Below, piece by piece: positions 61,430 to 64,000 of a stretch of DNA of 64,000 bases (its first letter is position 1; every line of letters starts with the position of its first letter). The translations under genes were made by a program, and so were the position numbers. The notes under the pieces were generated by a model. The model was not told the origin of the DNA and ran no database searches. It saw nothing but the letters and a program-made list of their open reading frames with translations. This DNA comes from Brachyspira pilosicoli (lineage in GTDB: Bacteria > Spirochaetota > Brachyspiria > Brachyspirales > Brachyspiraceae). The DNA lies in NCBI RefSeq assembly GCF_036997485.1, contig NZ_JAWLPU010000001.1, positions 744,001 through 808,000 on the forward strand. The letters are read 5' to 3'.

Positions 61430-62161
61430 ATGATAGATTATAAAGAGATAGCAGACAAAATAAAATCATCAAAATATGCCGTAGCATTCACTGGTGCAGG
61501 CATAAGTGTAGAAAGCGGAGTGCCTCCTTTTAGGGGAGAAAATGGGCTTTGGGAAAAACATGGAAGCCAATTCGCTGAAATTTCATACTTTACAAGACAC
61601 CCTAAAGAATCTTGGCATTCATTGAAAAAAGTATTCTACGAACCTATAGATAATGTTAAGCCTAATAAAGCTCATTTAGTATTAGCAGAGTTAGAAAAAA
61701 GAGGCATAATGCGTTCTGTAATAACTCAAAATATAGATAATCTTCATCAAGAAGCAGGAAGTAAAATAGTATATGAACTTCACGGCACTGCACAATATGC
61801 TGTATGTATGAAATGCCATAATAAATATAAAATAGATAAAAAAATATTATCAATGGACCCTCCTACTTGCGAAAATTGTAATGCCATATTAAAGCCAAAT
61901 TTTGTATTTTTTGGAGAGGCTTTACCTACTTACGATTTTCAAAGCTCTATAGAGGACGCTCAGAAATGTGATTTATTTATCATCATAGGCACAGGCGGAG
62001 AGGTCATGCCTGCTGCTCAGATTCCTCATATAGCAAAGAGAGCTGGTGCAACAATTATGGAGATTAATCCAGAGCCTTCTAATTTTACAAATTCAATAGT
62101 TGATATTTATGTTAAAGAGAAAGCAGGCGTTGCATTCACAGAAATAGAGAAATATTTATAA
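61430..62161 (+). CDS. Sir2-family NAD-dependent protein deacylase
   Basis: A 243-aa sirtuin: GAGISVESGVPPFRG (NAD loop), TQNIDNLHQEAGS, catalytic His in HGTAQYAVC, four zinc cysteines (CMKC and CENC) and FFGEALP. ATG at 61430 is used; a GTG at 61394 is upstream. TATAAT lies seven bases before the ATG, possibly leaderless. The nicotinamide it makes could be used by the hydrolase gene downstream. Confidence 0.93.
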   Translation: MIDYKEIADKIKSSKYAVAFTGAGISVESGVPPFRGENGLWEKHGSQFAEISYFTRHPKESWHSLKKVFYEPIDNVKPNKAHLVLAELEKRGIMRSVITQNIDNLHQEAGSKIVYELHGTAQYAVCMKCHNKYKIDKKILSMDPPTCENCNAILKPNFVFFGEALPTYDFQSSIEDAQKCDLFIIIGTGGEVMPAAQIPHIAKRAGATIMEINPEPSNFTNSIVDIYVKEKAGVAFTEIEKYL

Positions 62162-62221
62162 TTTTTAATTAGCAAATGATAAGATTATTTCAAAATTTAT
62201 TAATTAAAATTAAAAAATATA

Positions 62222-62528
62222 AATGCAGTCCTTTTGCTTCTTTGGGTCATACCCACAGGCACTTCCTACGGTCGCCAAAAGAAGTGGGGGTTCTACCCTA
62301 CGGGTACGCTTCGCAGGGGGGCTAGTCCCCGAGAGAAGTAAAAACATAAAAAATAAATTTTTACAAACTTAAAATTTTTTTTAGTATATATTAAGACTAT
62401 TATTTTCTATCAATTTTTTGTTGTTCTTTTTCCCGCAGCTCGCACCCATACCTAAAGGTACTTCCTACGGTCGCAGGCACTCCCTTCGGTCGCGGTGCGG
62501 ACTTCGTCAAAAGAACCAAAAAGTGCAA
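62222..62528. repeat. GC-rich interspersed repeat, full copy in reverse orientation
   Basis: Reversed module 1 (AATGCAGTCCTTTTGCTTCT, CACTTCCTACGGTCGCC, CCCTACGGGTACGCTTCGC, GGGGGGCTAGTCCCC), then ACAAACTTAAAA and reversed module 2 (TGTTCTTTTTCCCGC, ACTTCCTACGGTCGC, CCCTTCGGTCGCGG, GACTTCGTCAAAAGAACC). It fills the 420-bp Sir2-hydrolase gap. Confidence 0.75.
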
Positions 62529-62580
62529 ATAATAATGCTAAATCAGTTAATGGCAAAGCAATGCAAAATTTAAAACAAAA

Positions 62581-63471
62581 TTATATCTCTATCAAGTTGA
62601 TGCCGTATTTCTTTGACAATTCTTTATACTTCAAATTGCATTTTATTTCATCGCCTATTGAACTGCAGCAATTCATCATCACATAAAGCTTACTTCTAAC
62701 ACTGCTGTCATACTCTTCGCATAATTGCTTAACAGTTTCATAAACGCAATAATCTTTTGCCTCTCCGCATATATATATTTTATCATAATCTTTCATTGTA
62801 TAAATCCAAGTATGAGAATTATTAGAAGTATACTTACTTACAACTTCTTGTTTAATAGCTCCGTACATTTCGCTGAACTTATCTGTGCCTTTAACTATTC
62901 TATTAACTGTAGTATTTTTTGCTCTCTCATAAAAAAGAAGCATATTAGATAATTGTTTTTCTATAAGCCAGCCGTCTGTAGCATATATACAATGATAAGG
63001 CCAAACGATTAGGTTTTGACTGCCTTGCGATTTTAATGTTCTTACATAATCAATTTGAATATCTTCAAAAACAGGTATTACTTCTTTATTTTCTATTTTT
63101 TCTATTGTAATTTCTGTAAAAGGCTTAACATCATTACCTTCTTTATTTTTCCATAAACAAGGATGAAATATAGCATCATATCTATGAGTGTCTATTGTGG
63201 TGTATATTGCTGAAATTGAATTTATATTCTCAAAAATAAATTTAGTTATTCTTGAAATATCTTGTTTAGCACCGCGTACAGGTAATGCACCTTTTTCTGC
63301 GTCTACAAAATCTCTCTGTGCATCAACAATAAGCATTGCATAATTATTTTCTGATTTTTTATTATTGCTGCTACTTGCAAACTCTTCTGCTAATTTATAT
63401 ATATCGCTTTGTTTGATTGGGTTTTCTTCTTTAGCTATATAATCTTCGTTAACTATTTGTTTGTATTCCAT
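62581..63471 (-). CDS. Nicotinamidase-like cysteine hydrolase
   Basis: A 296-aa isochorismatase-fold hydrolase. AMLIVDAQRDFVD (catalytic Asp), VWPYHCIYATDGW (substrate site) and GEAKDYCVYETVK (nucleophile Cys) match nicotinamidases, which convert nicotinamide to nicotinate for NAD salvage. About 90 residues longer than typical, with an N-terminal extension (to about 42) and a longer tail. AAGGGGA precedes the ATG. Convergent with Sir2, whose product it may use. Confidence 0.8.
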   Translation of the reverse strand: MEYKQIVNEDYIAKEENPIKQSDIYKLAEEFASSSNNKKSENNYAMLIVDAQRDFVDAEKGALPVRGAKQDISRITKFIFENINSISAIYTTIDTHRYDAIFHPCLWKNKEGNDVKPFTEITIEKIENKEVIPVFEDIQIDYVRTLKSQGSQNLIVWPYHCIYATDGWLIEKQLSNMLLFYERAKNTTVNRIVKGTDKFSEMYGAIKQEVVSKYTSNNSHTWIYTMKDYDKIYICGEAKDYCVYETVKQLCEEYDSSVRSKLYVMMNCCSSIGDEIKCNLKYKELSKKYGINLIEI

Positions 63472-63642
63472 AAATAAATCCCCTTATACAAGCTTATTCT
63501 ATATACATGATAATATAATAATAATTTTTGTAAAGCATTTTTGTTTTATAATTAATTATTTTAGTATATGGCTAAGCTATAACTCTTATATGTAATTCTA
63601 TATTGATTTATCAGAAATTAATTTTTATTTTTTTATTATTTA

Positions 63643-63850
63643 TGGGGGCTTTGCCCCCATACCCCTAGTTCTTTTATTGGTATAAAAGAACCAAAAGAAC
63701 TGCATTTTATAAAATCTACCTTTAGGTATATGTTAAATTTTAGATGTTATATTACATCTAAGATATATTGTAAAATATAAAGTTGTAGTATTTGCACTTT
63801 TTGCAACTTTTTGCTGCGGGAAAAAGTTGAATAAAAAATTTATACAAACA
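63643..63850. repeat. GC-rich interspersed repeat, full copy
   Basis: GGGGGCTTTGCCCCC hairpin, AGTTCTTTTATTGGTATAAAAGAACC and AAGAACTGCATT, long AT linker, then TTTGCACTTTTTGCAACTTT and GCGGGAAAAAGTTG with ACAAAC. In the 510-bp gap before the last partial gene; nothing else recognised there. Confidence 0.75.
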
Positions 63851-63983
63851 GTAAATTAAAATAATATAAATATTCATTAATTTAGTATTATAAAGAAATC
63901 TATTTTATATGCTTTGATAAAAATATTATTTGCCGAGAATTATAACAGAACTTTAATACTTGTTAAAAATACGAGGTGTTGTT

Positions 63984-64000
63984 ATGATGAAAAAAATATT
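63984..64000 (+). CDS. Start of a gene running off the window
   Basis: ATG-ATG-AAA-AAA-ATA with GAGGTG eight bases upstream looks like the start of an exported protein. Only five codons are visible, so nothing can be said about the product. Confidence 0.5.

Noticed and set aside
10686-63850. Interspersed repeats as a CRISPR array
   Set aside because: Copies are kilobases apart, vary in length and orientation, and have no regular spacers or cas genes.

Overview
The window is very AT-rich spirochaete DNA and almost certainly comes from a Brachyspira species. I base this on codon use, gene content and above all a phage-like gene set whose order and predicted protein sizes fit VSH-1, the Brachyspira gene transfer agent (GTA). 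The species cannot be fixed from the sequence. I see no rRNA, tRNA, CRISPR array, transposase or integrase.

Left end (1-3.3 kb): the tail of an unknown gene, purM-purN, and an Ldh2-family dehydrogenase. 3.3-24.3 kb is one long minus-strand block. It holds a GTA in two transcription units: distal tail plus lysis (24321 down to 15683) and head plus tail tube (15261 down to 7950). A separate tail-assembly-chaperone-like gene at 3949-3315 carries a textbook -1 frameshift site. A complete mannose-family PTS operon (7779-4509), with its own promoter and terminator, sits between the tail tube gene and the chaperone. Relative to the usual siphovirus order (head, tube, chaperone, tape measure, distal tail, lysis) the cluster is permuted. 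The tape measure and terminase genes are not in the window. Both GTA operons start with the same 34-bp promoter-region sequence (32 of 34 identical).

24.3-27.9 kb: an AT-rich intergenic region with five DnaA-box-like 9-mers, then a degenerate histidine-kinase-like ATPase and a membrane LuxR-type regulator, then flgM-rsmI, then two inverted parS-like 16-mers. This could be a GTA control region, an origin-proximal region, or both.

28-47.9 kb is mostly housekeeping and metabolism: a PD-(D/E)XK nuclease, an ankyrin protein, recX, a TcyP-like cystine transporter, a rhodanese-CstR-like fusion regulator, alaS followed by two lipoproteins and a small ORF, ddl, a five-gene methylthioribose uptake and salvage operon with a divergent LacI regulator, a PerR/Fur protein and folD. 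48-64 kb holds lrgAB, a DUF3810-like protein, rsmD, an MFS transporter, a BFD-like ferredoxin, a UDP-glucuronate decarboxylase-like enzyme, a large ankyrin protein, three small membrane-protein genes, an EamA transporter, a rex-PAP2-TPR operon, Sir2 and a nicotinamidase-like hydrolase.

Intergenic gaps repeatedly hold two families of GC-rich modular repeats in this otherwise AT-rich DNA: one with GGGGCTTTGCCCC-type and TTTTTCCCGCC modules (nine copies) and one with CCGCACGG hairpins and nested G-rich/C-rich stems (two full copies and one partial).
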